Shown: positions 33,601-40,934 of the stretch, piece by piece
Numbering within the stretch: position 1 is the first letter of the stretch
Layout of the letters: the number at the start of each line of letters is the position of its first letter
NCBI GenBank assembly: GCA_024642465.1
Contig: JAHEBA010000018.1
Span: 1 to 45,856, forward strand
DNA from: Alphaproteobacteria bacterium
Lineage (GTDB): Bacteria > Pseudomonadota > Alphaproteobacteria > Rhizobiales > Aestuariivirgaceae
Length of the DNA stretch: 45,856 nucleotides
Direction of reading: 5' to 3'
Program-made: the position numbers and the translations under genes
Notes under the pieces: model-generated
Databases searched by the model: none
What the model was told of the DNA's origin: nothing
What the model saw: the letters and a program-made list of their open reading frames with translations, nothing else

Positions 33601-33757
33601 CAAAAAAAGAGCCGCGAAAGATCGCGGCTCGAAAGTCTAACAGGGAGGCGTCAAACAGAGTGGAAAACCACTCGGGTAACCCAGAGGATTACGATGAACA
33701 CTTTACCCATGGTCCGGTTACCAAAAGGTTAACGTGATTCATTTTGATCAATTTTGA
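33601..33757 (-). ncRNA. Candidate trans-acting small RNA with anti-Shine-Dalgarno motifs
   Basis: The 387-bp gap between rcdA and the DUF1192 gene holds no good ORF. On the minus strand it contains GTAATCC-TCT-GGGTTAC (33692-33676), GAGTGG-TTTT-CCACTC (33673-33658), an unpaired CCTCCC (33648-33643), and a terminator of nine GC-rich pairs (33630-33609) followed by seven U. A possible promoter is TTGGGT (33792-33787) with TAAATA (33770-33765), predicting a start near 33757. The layout, hairpins with exposed CU-rich anti-SD sites, is that of Hfq-binding sRNAs such as AbcR in Rhizobiales. The 5' end is uncertain. I see nothing else in 33455-33600. Confidence 0.72.
33602..33630 (-). terminator. 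Intrinsic terminator of the small-RNA candidate
   Basis: GAGCCGCGA (33609-33617) and TCGCGGCTC (33622-33630) form a nine-pair stem with a four-base loop. Seven A at 33602-33608 give seven U on the minus-strand transcript, so it works leftward. It would also stop leftward read-through from the DUF1192 gene. Confidence 0.88.
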
Positions 33758-33841
33758 GTCGAATTATTTAGGTTACTTCGCCGATAACCCAACAGTTTCA
33801 GGGATTTGACGCTTGCGAAAAAAATTCCCTAACGCAACCGA

Positions 33842-34027
33842 TCACAACTTGAAAAACGAGTCCGCTGCCTGCTTGGACGACTGCTTGGCATCGATCGCCG
33901 CCTTGTGGCGGGCAATCTCGGCCTCGAAAATGGCGACCCGGTCTTGCAGCTCCTCAACCGACAGGCTGGAGAGATCTTCACCGGCTGCCGGACCCGGCTT
34001 CTTCGGCTTGACCGCTTCGTCGTCCAT
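33842..34027 (-). CDS. DUF1192 family protein
   Basis: The 61-aa protein has a charged, Pro-containing N-terminus and a helix with L-S-S-L-S-V-E-E-L-Q-D-R-V-A-I-F-E-A-E-I, the DUF1192 pattern of small alphaproteobacterial proteins of unknown function. The helix is amphipathic and probably self-associates. It is divergent from the quinone oxidoreductase gene, 112 bp away. Its 3' side runs into the small-RNA region. Confidence 0.82.
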   Translation of the reverse strand: MDDEAVKPKKPGPAAGEDLSSLSVEELQDRVAIFEAEIARHKAAIDAKQSSKQAADSFFKL

Positions 34028-34139
34028 GTTTGTGCCCCTCCGCTTGCCACCTGCAGGTCACCCGGGTACTAACTGCACCGGACCATAATGCCGCCCGCGC
34101 GGTTGGCTGACAACCACTCCACCAGACAGGTTTACCGAC

Positions 34140-35138
34140 ATGACTTCTATACCCGCCACCATGACCGCCATAGAGATCGCCGAACCCGGCGGCCCGGAGG
34201 TGCTCAAGCCCGTCACCATGGACACGCCGAAGCCCGGCGAGCGCGAAATCCTGATCAAGGTCGCTGCTGCCGGCGTCAACCGGCCGGACGTGCTGCAGCG
34301 CGCCGGCGCCTACCCGCCGCCGCCCGGCGCCTCGCCGCTGCCCGGTCTTGAAGTAGCCGGCGAAGTGGTCGCCCTGGGCGATGGCGCCAGCCAGTGGAAG
34401 ACCGGCGACAAGGTATGCGCGCTGACAGCCGGCGGCGGCTATGCCGAGTATTGCGTAGTGCACGAAACCAACGCCCTGCCGGTGCCGAGGGGCCTCAGCA
34501 TGGCCGAGGCCGCCGGGGTGCCGGAAACCTTCTTCACCGTCTGGACCAACGTGTTCGAGCGCGGCAGCCTCAAGCCCGGTGAAAGCCTGCTGGTGCACGG
34601 CGGTTCATCCGGCATCGGCACCACCGCCATCCAGATCGCTTCTGCCCTCGGTTCGACCGTCTACACCACCGCCGGGTCGGCGGAAAAGTGCAAGGTCTGC
34701 GAGGAATTGGGCGCGGCCCGCTGCATCAATTATCGCGAGGAGGATTTTGCCGAGGTGATCCGCGAGATCACCAACAAGAAGGGCGTCGACGTCATCCTCG
34801 ACATGGTCGGCGGCGACTACATCCAGAAGAACATCAAGGCTGCCGCCATGGACGGGCGCATCGTCAACATTGCCTACCTCAACGGTTCCACTGCGGAAGT
34901 GAACTTCGTCATGGTCATGATGAAGCGCCTGACGTTGACCGGCTCCACCCTGCGCGCCCGGGCCATCGCCGACAAGGCCGCCATTGCCGCCACGCTGAAG
35001 GACAAGATCTGGCCGCTGATCGAGGCCGGCAAGGTCAAGCCGCAGCTGTTCAAGACCTTCCCGCTGCGCGAGGCCGCCGCCGCCCACGCACTGATGGAGA
35101 CCTCCGCCCACATCGGCAAGATCGTGCTGGTGGTCTGA
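34140..35138 (+). CDS. NAD(P)H:quinone oxidoreductase (zeta-crystallin type MDR)
   Basis: The 332-aa zinc-free medium-chain dehydrogenase starts with the catalytic-domain strand A-I-E-I-A-E-P-G-G-P-E-V-L and G-V-N-R-P-D-V-L-Q-R, and has the NADPH motif G-G-S-S-G-I-G-T-T-A (V-H-G-G-S-S-G-I). It probably reduces quinones by one electron or enals with NADPH. The ATG at 34140 is used; the in-frame ATG at 34161 is an alternative nearer the family's usual start. It converges with the sulfatase with a 14-base gap. Confidence 0.92.
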   Translation: MTSIPATMTAIEIAEPGGPEVLKPVTMDTPKPGEREILIKVAAAGVNRPDVLQRAGAYPPPPGASPLPGLEVAGEVVALGDGASQWKTGDKVCALTAGGGYAEYCVVHETNALPVPRGLSMAEAAGVPETFFTVWTNVFERGSLKPGESLLVHGGSSGIGTTAIQIASALGSTVYTTAGSAEKCKVCEELGAARCINYREEDFAEVIREITNKKGVDVILDMVGGDYIQKNIKAAAMDGRIVNIAYLNGSTAEVNFVMVMMKRLTLTGSTLRARAIADKAAIAATLKDKIWPLIEAGKVKPQLFKTFPLREAAAAHALMETSAHIGKIVLVV

Positions 35139-35152
35139 CTTCTTCGGCGGAA

Positions 35153-36607
35153 TCACTTCCGCAGGTACTGCTGCGCCGCGTTTGCCTTGACCTCATAGTC
35201 CCAGGCCGTGCCGTTGAGGGCCATGGCCTGGTTGACCACCTGCTTCTGCGCCAGCCGGTCCCAGATGTCCTTCTCGATGAAGTCGAGGTCGAACTGGCCC
35301 TTCGTCACGATGCCATTGAGCTCCGCCTCAATTGCGGCAATGGCCGGGTCGCCGGCGCGATTGTCCCACTCGCCCGGATCGGTTTCGAGGTTGAACAGTT
35401 GCGGCGCCGAGCGGTGGCAGTAGATGTACTTCCACGGCCCCTTCCGCACCATGAAGCTCGGCCGCATGATTCCCTCGCCGTGGTACTCCGAGATCACCGG
35501 CACCACCTCCAGCGCCTCACCGCGCAGTGCCGGCATCAATGACCGGCCTTCCATCGGCCGCACCTGCTCAATTCCGGCAATGTCCAGCAGCGTCGGTGGC
35601 AGGTCGATCAGCGAGACGGGCGTATCTACCTTCGCGCGCCCTGTATCGGGATAATCCACAATCAGCGGTATTCGTGCCGACCACTCATACAGGCTGCGCT
35701 TCTGGATAAGGCCCTTCTCGCCCAGCATCTCGCCATGGTCCGACGTGACGATCACGATGGTATTGTCGCGCAGGCCCTGCTCGTCCAGCACGTCCAGCAG
35801 TTCGCCCAGCTTGTCATCCACATAATGAGCCAGCGCCGCAAATCCGCGCCGCATGGCAATCAGGTGTTCGGGCGCGCGGATATCCTTCCGGTCAAGCCCA
35901 TACCAGCGGATGAACGCCCGGTCGAAATCCGAGTATTTCTCGTCCATGTCTGCCGGATAGTGCGGCAGCGGCAGGTCGGCGTCCTTGTACATTTCCCAGT
36001 ACTTCCGCGGCACCTGGTAGGGCGGATGCGGATTGGTGAACGAGACCGTCAGCATGAATGGCCGGTCAGCGGGCGCATACCGCAGATACTCCAGCGACCT
36101 GTACTGCGTTTCCTCGTCGTACTGCAGTTCGGTGCTCCAGCCGGCCCCGATGTTCTGCGCCTGGTACTGCGGCGCGAAGTCGAACGCCATCGCCTCCGGA
36201 TCGTTCTCATCCAGCAGCGGGTAAGACCAGATGAACCCGGACGGATAGATGTCGGTATTGAGCCGCCGCTTGAACCCGTGCAGCTGATCGGCGCCGATGA
36301 AGTGCATCTTGCCCGCCAGCACCGTCTCGTATCCGGCATTGGTCAGGTAGTGGGCAAAGGTCGGGATGAAGCTGTGGTACGGGTCGCCGTTGTCATAGCA
36401 ATCGGTCGTCGAAGTGTAGAGCCCGGTCATGAAGCAGGAACGCGCCGGCACGCAGATCGGGCTTGGCGTATAGGCATTGGTGAAGCTGATGCCGCGCTCC
36501 GCCAGCGCGCTCATGTGCCGCGTGCGGGCAAGCGGATGGCCGCATGCCTCCAGCATGAACGGGGTCATCTGGTCCGCCATGACCAGCAGGATGTTGGGCT
36601 TGTTCAC
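35153..36607 (-). CDS. Choline-sulfatase-like sulfatase
   Basis: From a GTG at 36607 the protein is 484 aa and starts M-N-K-P-N-I-L-L-V-M-A-D-Q, the normal opening with the metal Asp. The sulfatase signature C-V-P-A-R-S carries the Cys converted to formylglycine, followed by G-K-M-H-F-I-G. The C-terminal region resembles the choline-sulfatase-specific tail. It would release sulfate from choline-O-sulfate in an osmoprotectant route, but betA, betB and betI are not adjacent, so other sulfate esters are possible. Upstream in-frame GTG (36616) and TTG (36649) are less likely starts. Confidence 0.82.
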   Translation of the reverse strand: MNKPNILLVMADQMTPFMLEACGHPLARTRHMSALAERGISFTNAYTPSPICVPARSCFMTGLYTSTTDCYDNGDPYHSFIPTFAHYLTNAGYETVLAGKMHFIGADQLHGFKRRLNTDIYPSGFIWSYPLLDENDPEAMAFDFAPQYQAQNIGAGWSTELQYDEETQYRSLEYLRYAPADRPFMLTVSFTNPHPPYQVPRKYWEMYKDADLPLPHYPADMDEKYSDFDRAFIRWYGLDRKDIRAPEHLIAMRRGFAALAHYVDDKLGELLDVLDEQGLRDNTIVIVTSDHGEMLGEKGLIQKRSLYEWSARIPLIVDYPDTGRAKVDTPVSLIDLPPTLLDIAGIEQVRPMEGRSLMPALRGEALEVVPVISEYHGEGIMRPSFMVRKGPWKYIYCHRSAPQLFNLETDPGEWDNRAGDPAIAAIEAELNGIVTKGQFDLDFIEKDIWDRLAQKQVVNQAMALNGTAWDYEVKANAAQQYLRK

Positions 36608-36818
36608 GTCTTGCACCGGAATATGTTGATGATCATCGACCGTCCGCAACTCTAGTAAGCGTTCATCGCTCCGGACAAGCCCGGTTGTGCTCTACACCTG
36701 TCAAGGCATCATCACCGGTTCGCTCCCCCCTATGCAGCCGCGATTCCTTTGTTAGACTGCCGTTCTGCCGGCCGCCCCCCGCCGGCAAATCAACCAGTCC
36801 GGAGAGGAGTTCGCCCCC

Positions 36819-37637
36819 ATGTGTGACGCCTGTGTGATCGAGAGCGTGAAGCAAAGGATGCTGTCGCGCCGCAACCTGTTCAAGACCGCCGCTGCCGGTG
36901 CTGCGGCCGCCGCCACCGTCGGTACCAACATGGCCGCGCCTGCGCTGGCCGCCAACCACAGCAAGCTCGCCGACCTGACCCATGAACTGCACGAGCAGTT
37001 CCCGACCTTCTTCGGCGAGCAGCAGTTCTTCAAGGAGCAGAAGTTCAACTGGAATGAGCACAAGTTCAACCTGTTCGAACTGCGCGTGAACGAGCACACC
37101 GGCACCCACATGGATGCGCCGCTGCACTTCTCGGAAAACGGCCAGTCGGTCGCCGAAGTGCCCGTGGCCAATCTGGTCTGCCCGCTCTGCGTTATCGACG
37201 TGAAGGCCAAGGCCGCTGAAAGCGCCGACTACCAGGTGACGCCCGACGACATCAAGGCCTGGACCGACGCCAACGGCCCGATCCCCGATGGTGCCTGCGT
37301 GGCGATGAATTCAGGCTGGGCCGCCCATGTGGGCTCGGACAAGTTCCGCAATGCCGATGCGGAGAAAAAGATGCACTTTCCCGGCTTCCACATCGAGGCC
37401 ACGAAGATGCTGCTGGAAACCGGCGCCGTCGGCATGGCTGTCGATACGTTGTCGCTCGACTACGGCATCTCGCCCGACTTCGCCACTCACTACGCCTGGC
37501 TGCCCACCAACCGCTGGGGGCTGGAGTGCATCGCAAACCTCGATGACATGCCCGCCGCGGGCGCCACGCTCATCCTTGGTGCGCCCAAGCACCGCGGTGG
37601 CTCGGGCGGCCCGGCCCGCGTGCTGGCGATGATGTAA
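36819..37637 (+). CDS. Tat-exported cyclase-family (kynurenine formamidase-like) hydrolase
   Basis: The 272-aa protein has a twin-arginine signal (S-R-R-N-L-F-K at about 16-22, Ala-rich helix, A-L-A cleavage near 44). It keeps the family metal motif H-T-G-T-H-M-D-A-P-L-H-F at about 93-104. Relatives are manganese or zinc hydrolases such as arylformamidase and isatin hydrolase. The N-terminal C-D-A-C pair before the signal is unusual. A GAGAGGAG site lies upstream of the ATG. The RraA-like gene follows by 96 bp, with two hairpins in the gap. Confidence 0.85.
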   Translation: MCDACVIESVKQRMLSRRNLFKTAAAGAAAAATVGTNMAAPALAANHSKLADLTHELHEQFPTFFGEQQFFKEQKFNWNEHKFNLFELRVNEHTGTHMDAPLHFSENGQSVAEVPVANLVCPLCVIDVKAKAAESADYQVTPDDIKAWTDANGPIPDGACVAMNSGWAAHVGSDKFRNADAEKKMHFPGFHIEATKMLLETGAVGMAVDTLSLDYGISPDFATHYAWLPTNRWGLECIANLDDMPAAGATLILGAPKHRGGSGGPARVLAMM

Positions 37638-37649
37638 CGTACTCTCTGG

Positions 37650-37711
37650 GCCCCGGCTCGCAGGCCGGGGCACAGTCCATCAATTCTCGTGTCCCGGACC
37701 TGTTCCGGGAC
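37650..37711. repeat. Two GC-rich hairpins between the cyclase-family and RraA-like genes
   Basis: GCCCCGGC (37650-37657) pairs with GCCGGGGC (37664-37671), and GTCCCGGA (37691-37698) pairs with TCCGGGAC (37704-37711). The second belongs to the same common intergenic type as the hairpin at 17633-17655. No T-run follows either, so they may attenuate or protect mRNA rather than terminate. Confidence 0.7.
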
Positions 37712-37733
37712 CCAGTCAAAGACGGCTCTTGCA

Positions 37734-38387
37734 ATGACCACCCTCCTCGACCGCCTCGTCCAGCTCGAAACCTCCATGCTCGCCGACATCAACAAGGCGA
37801 TCCGCGCCATGGATGCAGGCATCCGCCGGGTCAATCCGGGCCGCAAGCTGATCGGGCGCGCCCGCACCGCCTCCTGCCGCAACGACTTCCTCACCGTGAT
37901 GCGGGTGCTGGCGGATGCGCAGGAAGGCGACGTTCTAGTCATCGACGGGCGCGGCGGCAATCTGGCGCTGGCGGGTGAGATGTTTACGATGGAAGCAGCC
38001 CGCAAGAAGCTGGGCGGCATCGTCGTCGACGGTGCGGTTCGCGATTCGGCCGCCATGCAGGCAATCGACCTGCCGGTTTACGCGCGCGCCATCCATCCGG
38101 TCGCGGGCACCATCCAGCAGGTCGGCGCCATCCAGGTGCCGGTCACCTGCGGCGGCGTCGTGGTTCATCCCGGCGACATCGTGTTTGCTCACGCCGATGG
38201 CGTTGTCTGCGGCACCGATGACGAGCTGGAAGCGCTGGCCGAAAGGGCGGCCAATGTCATGGCCAACGAGGAAAAGGCGTTCGCCGCCTTCAAGGCCGGC
38301 ACCGGGCTGATGGACATGCTCAATTTCGAGGAGCACTACGCCGCCCGCGCGGCCGGCAAGCCGAGCAACCTGAAGTATCTGTTGTAG
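37734..38387 (+). CDS. RraA-like protein (HMG aldolase/oxaloacetate decarboxylase type)
   Basis: The 217-aa protein has the RraA/4-hydroxy-4-methyl-2-oxoglutarate aldolase fold: G-R-A-R-T-A-S-C, G-G-N-L-A-L-A-G-E and G-G-I-V-V-D-G-A-V-R-D, where the Asp and Arg of the last motif bind metal and substrate in the aldolases. It probably acts on a 2-oxo acid; regulation of RNase E is not expected from sequence alone. The start is the ATG at 37734; an ATG at 37776 is an alternative. It may be co-transcribed with the upstream hydrolase. Confidence 0.82.
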   Translation: MTTLLDRLVQLETSMLADINKAIRAMDAGIRRVNPGRKLIGRARTASCRNDFLTVMRVLADAQEGDVLVIDGRGGNLALAGEMFTMEAARKKLGGIVVDGAVRDSAAMQAIDLPVYARAIHPVAGTIQQVGAIQVPVTCGGVVVHPGDIVFAHADGVVCGTDDELEALAERAANVMANEEKAFAAFKAGTGLMDMLNFEEHYAARAAGKPSNLKYLL

Positions 38388-38407
38388 GCTGCGCGGCAAA
38401 TCTGCAT

Positions 38408-38436
38408 TTGCCTTCACGGCAATACGGGACTATATA
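38408..38436 (+). promoter_or_regulatory. Candidate trcR promoter
   Basis: TTGCCT (38408-38413), a 17-base spacer and TATATA (38431-38436) form a good housekeeping promoter about 75 bp upstream of the trcR start. Confidence 0.6.
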
Positions 38437-38510
38437 GCGCCCTATTCCGAACATCATTGATCCCGCTGGATCAGCAGAACCAGATTGACCGGTTCTGAAG
38501 GAGAGAACCC

Positions 38511-39278
38511 ATGTCCGACGCACCGCTGATGCCCAAGGCCACCGCCGTGTGGCTGGTCGACAATACCGCCCTGTCGTTCCGCCAGATCGCCGATTTCTGC
38601 AAGCTGCACGAACTTGAGGTAAAAGGCATCGCCGACGGCGAAGTGGCCGTTGGCATCAAGGGCATGGACCCGGTCGTGGCCAATCAGCTCACCCGCGAAG
38701 AGATCGAGAAGGGCGAGAAGAATCCGGCCCACCGGCTGCAGCTGGCCAAGTCGAAGATCGTCGTGCCGCAGGTCGCCAAGAAGAAGGGCCCGAAATACAC
38801 CCCGGTCTCGCGCCGGCAGGACCGCCCCGACGCCATCACCTGGTTGCTGCGCCATCACCCCGAACTGGCCGACAGCCAGATCATGAAGCTGGTCGGCACC
38901 ACCAAGTCGACCATCAACGCCATCCGCGAGCGCACCCACTGGAACAGCGCCAACCTGAAGCCGGTCGACCCGGTCACCCTGGGCCTGTGCAGCCAGCTCG
39001 AACTCGACCTCGCCGTGCGCAAGGCCGCCAAGCGCGTCCAGAAGACCTCTGGCGAAACCGGCCGCACCCTGCTGCCGGCCGAGGAAACCGTGCCGCCGCC
39101 CTACGCCATTGCCGAGCAGCCCGAGGCAAAGGAAGTTGAGCCGAGCGCCGATGAGGCCTTCTCTGGCTTCAAGTCGTCCGAACCCGCGCCCGCGGAGGAT
39201 GAGGAAGAAGATGTCGACGTGGACTCGGTGTTCGCCAAGCTGAAGGACCTCAAGAAGCCTTCGGGCGACGATGAGTGA
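38511..39278 (+). CDS. trcR: Cell-cycle transcriptional regulator TrcR (DUF1013)
   Basis: The 255-aa protein matches DUF1013, named TrcR: N-terminal W-L-V-D-N-T-A-L-S-F-R-Q-I-A-D-F-C, then H-P-E-L-A-D-S-Q-I-M-K-L-V-G-T-T-K-S-T-I, a helix-turn-helix-like segment. The last ~65 residues are acidic and disordered, ending D-D-E. The protein is confined to alphaproteobacteria and linked to cell-cycle transcription. AAGGAGAG is seven to eight bases before the ATG. A promoter (38408-38436) and terminator (39310-39333) frame it as a single-gene unit. Confidence 0.88.
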   Translation: MSDAPLMPKATAVWLVDNTALSFRQIADFCKLHELEVKGIADGEVAVGIKGMDPVVANQLTREEIEKGEKNPAHRLQLAKSKIVVPQVAKKKGPKYTPVSRRQDRPDAITWLLRHHPELADSQIMKLVGTTKSTINAIRERTHWNSANLKPVDPVTLGLCSQLELDLAVRKAAKRVQKTSGETGRTLLPAEETVPPPYAIAEQPEAKEVEPSADEAFSGFKSSEPAPAEDEEEDVDVDSVFAKLKDLKKPSGDDE

Positions 39279-39309
39279 GACCGGCGCTCACGCTGCCGGA
39301 TGAACATTG

Positions 39310-39333
39310 AAGGGCCCCTCAGGGGCCCTTTTT
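39310..39333 (+). terminator. Intrinsic terminator of trcR
   Basis: AAGGGCCCC (39310-39318) pairs with GGGGCCCTT (39322-39330) over a three-base loop and ends in five T (39329-39333). Its mirror strand would also slow the convergent DMT transporter transcript. Confidence 0.9.
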
Positions 39334-39346
39334 CATGGTGGCAGTG

Positions 39347-40315
39347 CTAGCGGATGTTCGGGTCTTCCGCGTGAACGTCCTGCCGGTCGCGCGTCTCGCG
39401 GTAGAACACGTAGACACCCGAGAAGGCGATCAGCAGGATGCCGGCAAGGCTCCAGCCATCCGGCAGTTCGCCCCACACGAGGAAGCCGAGCAGGACCGCA
39501 AACGGCAGCCCGGTATACTCGAACGGGGCCACTGTGCGCGCCTGCGCGATCCGGTAGGCCTGGGACAGCAGGTAGCTGCCGATACCGACCATCACGCCGC
39601 ATCCGGCCATCAGCATGAACCCGGTTGTGTCGGGCCAGGCCCAGCTCTTGAGCAGGAAGGTGAGCGCCGTGTCACCGTTGGCTGGTGCCGCCCAGCCGGA
39701 ACCGAAGACCACGCCGAACAGTGCCGAGAACACCATGAAGCAGGCCTGGACATAAAACGCCATCACCGAGGCATTGTCTGTGGTGCCGAGCTTGCGCGTC
39801 AGTATCTGGATCGAGGCGTAGCATACCGCTGCCAGCAGCGGCAGCAGTGCAGCCAGCCGAACCGCGTCGCTGCCCGGGCGCAGCATGATGAGCACACCCA
39901 ACAGGCCGACGATGATCGCAGTCCAGCGCCGCGGACCCACCTTTTCACCGAGGAAGGGAATGGCCAGCAGGGTTATGATCAACGGTGCAGAGAAGAATAC
40001 CGCCGCCGCATCTGCCAGCGGCATCATCGACAGGCCCAGGAAATAGGCCATGTTGGCGAGAATCAGCAGCCCGCCGCGCCACAGGTGAATGCCGAGCCGG
40101 TTGCTGACCACTTGCCGGAAGCCGCCCTCCAGCCACAGAAATCCGAACACCAGCACCAGAGCCACCAAAGACCGCACCAGCCCGATTTCGTGCAGCGGAT
40201 AGGGATAGCTGCCGGCCAGCAGCTTGATCAGCATGTCCTGCACACCCAGGGCAATTGTGCCGCCGATCACGCAAAGTATTCCTATAAGGTTGTGGCTTCC
40301 GGCGGAACGAGGCAT
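39347..40315 (-). CDS. DMT-superfamily (EamA) transporter
   Basis: The 322-aa protein has ten hydrophobic helices in two EamA repeats (first ~I-G-G-T-I-A-L-G-V-Q-D-M-L-I-K; second beginning L-A-A-L-L-P-L-L-A-A-V-C-Y-A), with the typical R-S-L-V-A-L-V-L-V near TM2. Substrates of this family are metabolites or drugs; nothing narrows it here. It converges with trcR and is 115 bp downstream of the DinB gene on the same strand. Confidence 0.9.
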   Translation of the reverse strand: MPRSAGSHNLIGILCVIGGTIALGVQDMLIKLLAGSYPYPLHEIGLVRSLVALVLVFGFLWLEGGFRQVVSNRLGIHLWRGGLLILANMAYFLGLSMMPLADAAAVFFSAPLIITLLAIPFLGEKVGPRRWTAIIVGLLGVLIMLRPGSDAVRLAALLPLLAAVCYASIQILTRKLGTTDNASVMAFYVQACFMVFSALFGVVFGSGWAAPANGDTALTFLLKSWAWPDTTGFMLMAGCGVMVGIGSYLLSQAYRIAQARTVAPFEYTGLPFAVLLGFLVWGELPDGWSLAGILLIAFSGVYVFYRETRDRQDVHAEDPNIR

Positions 40316-40430
40316 TGTTGTTCTGTTCTTCTGGTGGTCTGCAGACTTGACGCTAAGGACAGAGTCTTAATTTCCGCCGAATGTCTGCCGCAAATTGCGC
40401 ACGCGCCATTAGCGGCTTGTTCGCCAGACT

Positions 40431-40934
40431 TCAGACGTCGAGATAAAAGAGGTCGGTATCGTCGGACTTTGCTCCTGCCGCCGTCAGCATGGCGTGGACC
40501 TGGCCCCTGTGGTGGGTCTGGTGGTTGAACAAGTGCGTGACCAGGAACCAGCTCGGCTTGGTGACTTCGCGCCCTGCAGCGCCCGAATACCAGGTCAGGT
40601 GATCGCCCAGCCAGTCCCCGTTCATGCCCACCGCCCACCTGGAAATCGCCTCGTCGGCCTTCACCCGCTCGCGTTTGAGCTCATTCCAGTCGCCGATCAT
40701 CCCCACCGACGCCTCGATGCTCGGCGCAGCCGGGCGGGGCGTACCGGCAAACCGGCTCATCAAGACAAGGTCTCCCCACAGCAGATGACAAAGCGTGGCG
40801 TGGATCGAGCCGAAGAAGGCACCCCGGTCAAGCTTGCGCGCCGCATCGTCCAGCGTGTCCGCCGCGCCATAGATCGACTGGTTCTGCCAAGCGTTGTACC
40901 GCGCCATCAGCCGTACATGATCGGGCGAGATCAA
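40431..40934 (-). CDS. DinB-family four-helix-bundle protein
   Basis: The 167-aa protein has the three metal-site His of DinB/YfiT proteins: H-A-T-L-C-H-L-L-W-G-D in helix 2 and H-L-F-N-H-Q-T-H-H-R-G-Q-V-H in helix 4. These act as metal-dependent transferases or hydrolases, some using bacillithiol or mycothiol; the substrate is unknown here. It overlaps the synthetase stop by four bases (ATGA), so it is coupled to prpE although the functions seem unrelated. Confidence 0.88.
   Translation of the reverse strand: MISPDHVRLMARYNAWQNQSIYGAADTLDDAARKLDRGAFFGSIHATLCHLLWGDLVLMSRFAGTPRPAAPSIEASVGMIGDWNELKRERVKADEAISRWAVGMNGDWLGDHLTWYSGAAGREVTKPSWFLVTHLFNHQTHHRGQVHAMLTAAGAKSDDTDLFYLDV

Noticed and set aside
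33694..33732. A 12-codon plus-strand frame with an AGAGGA site, possible leader peptide
   Set aside because: It lies antisense to the small-RNA hairpins and no gene follows on that strand; the hairpins explain the sequence better.
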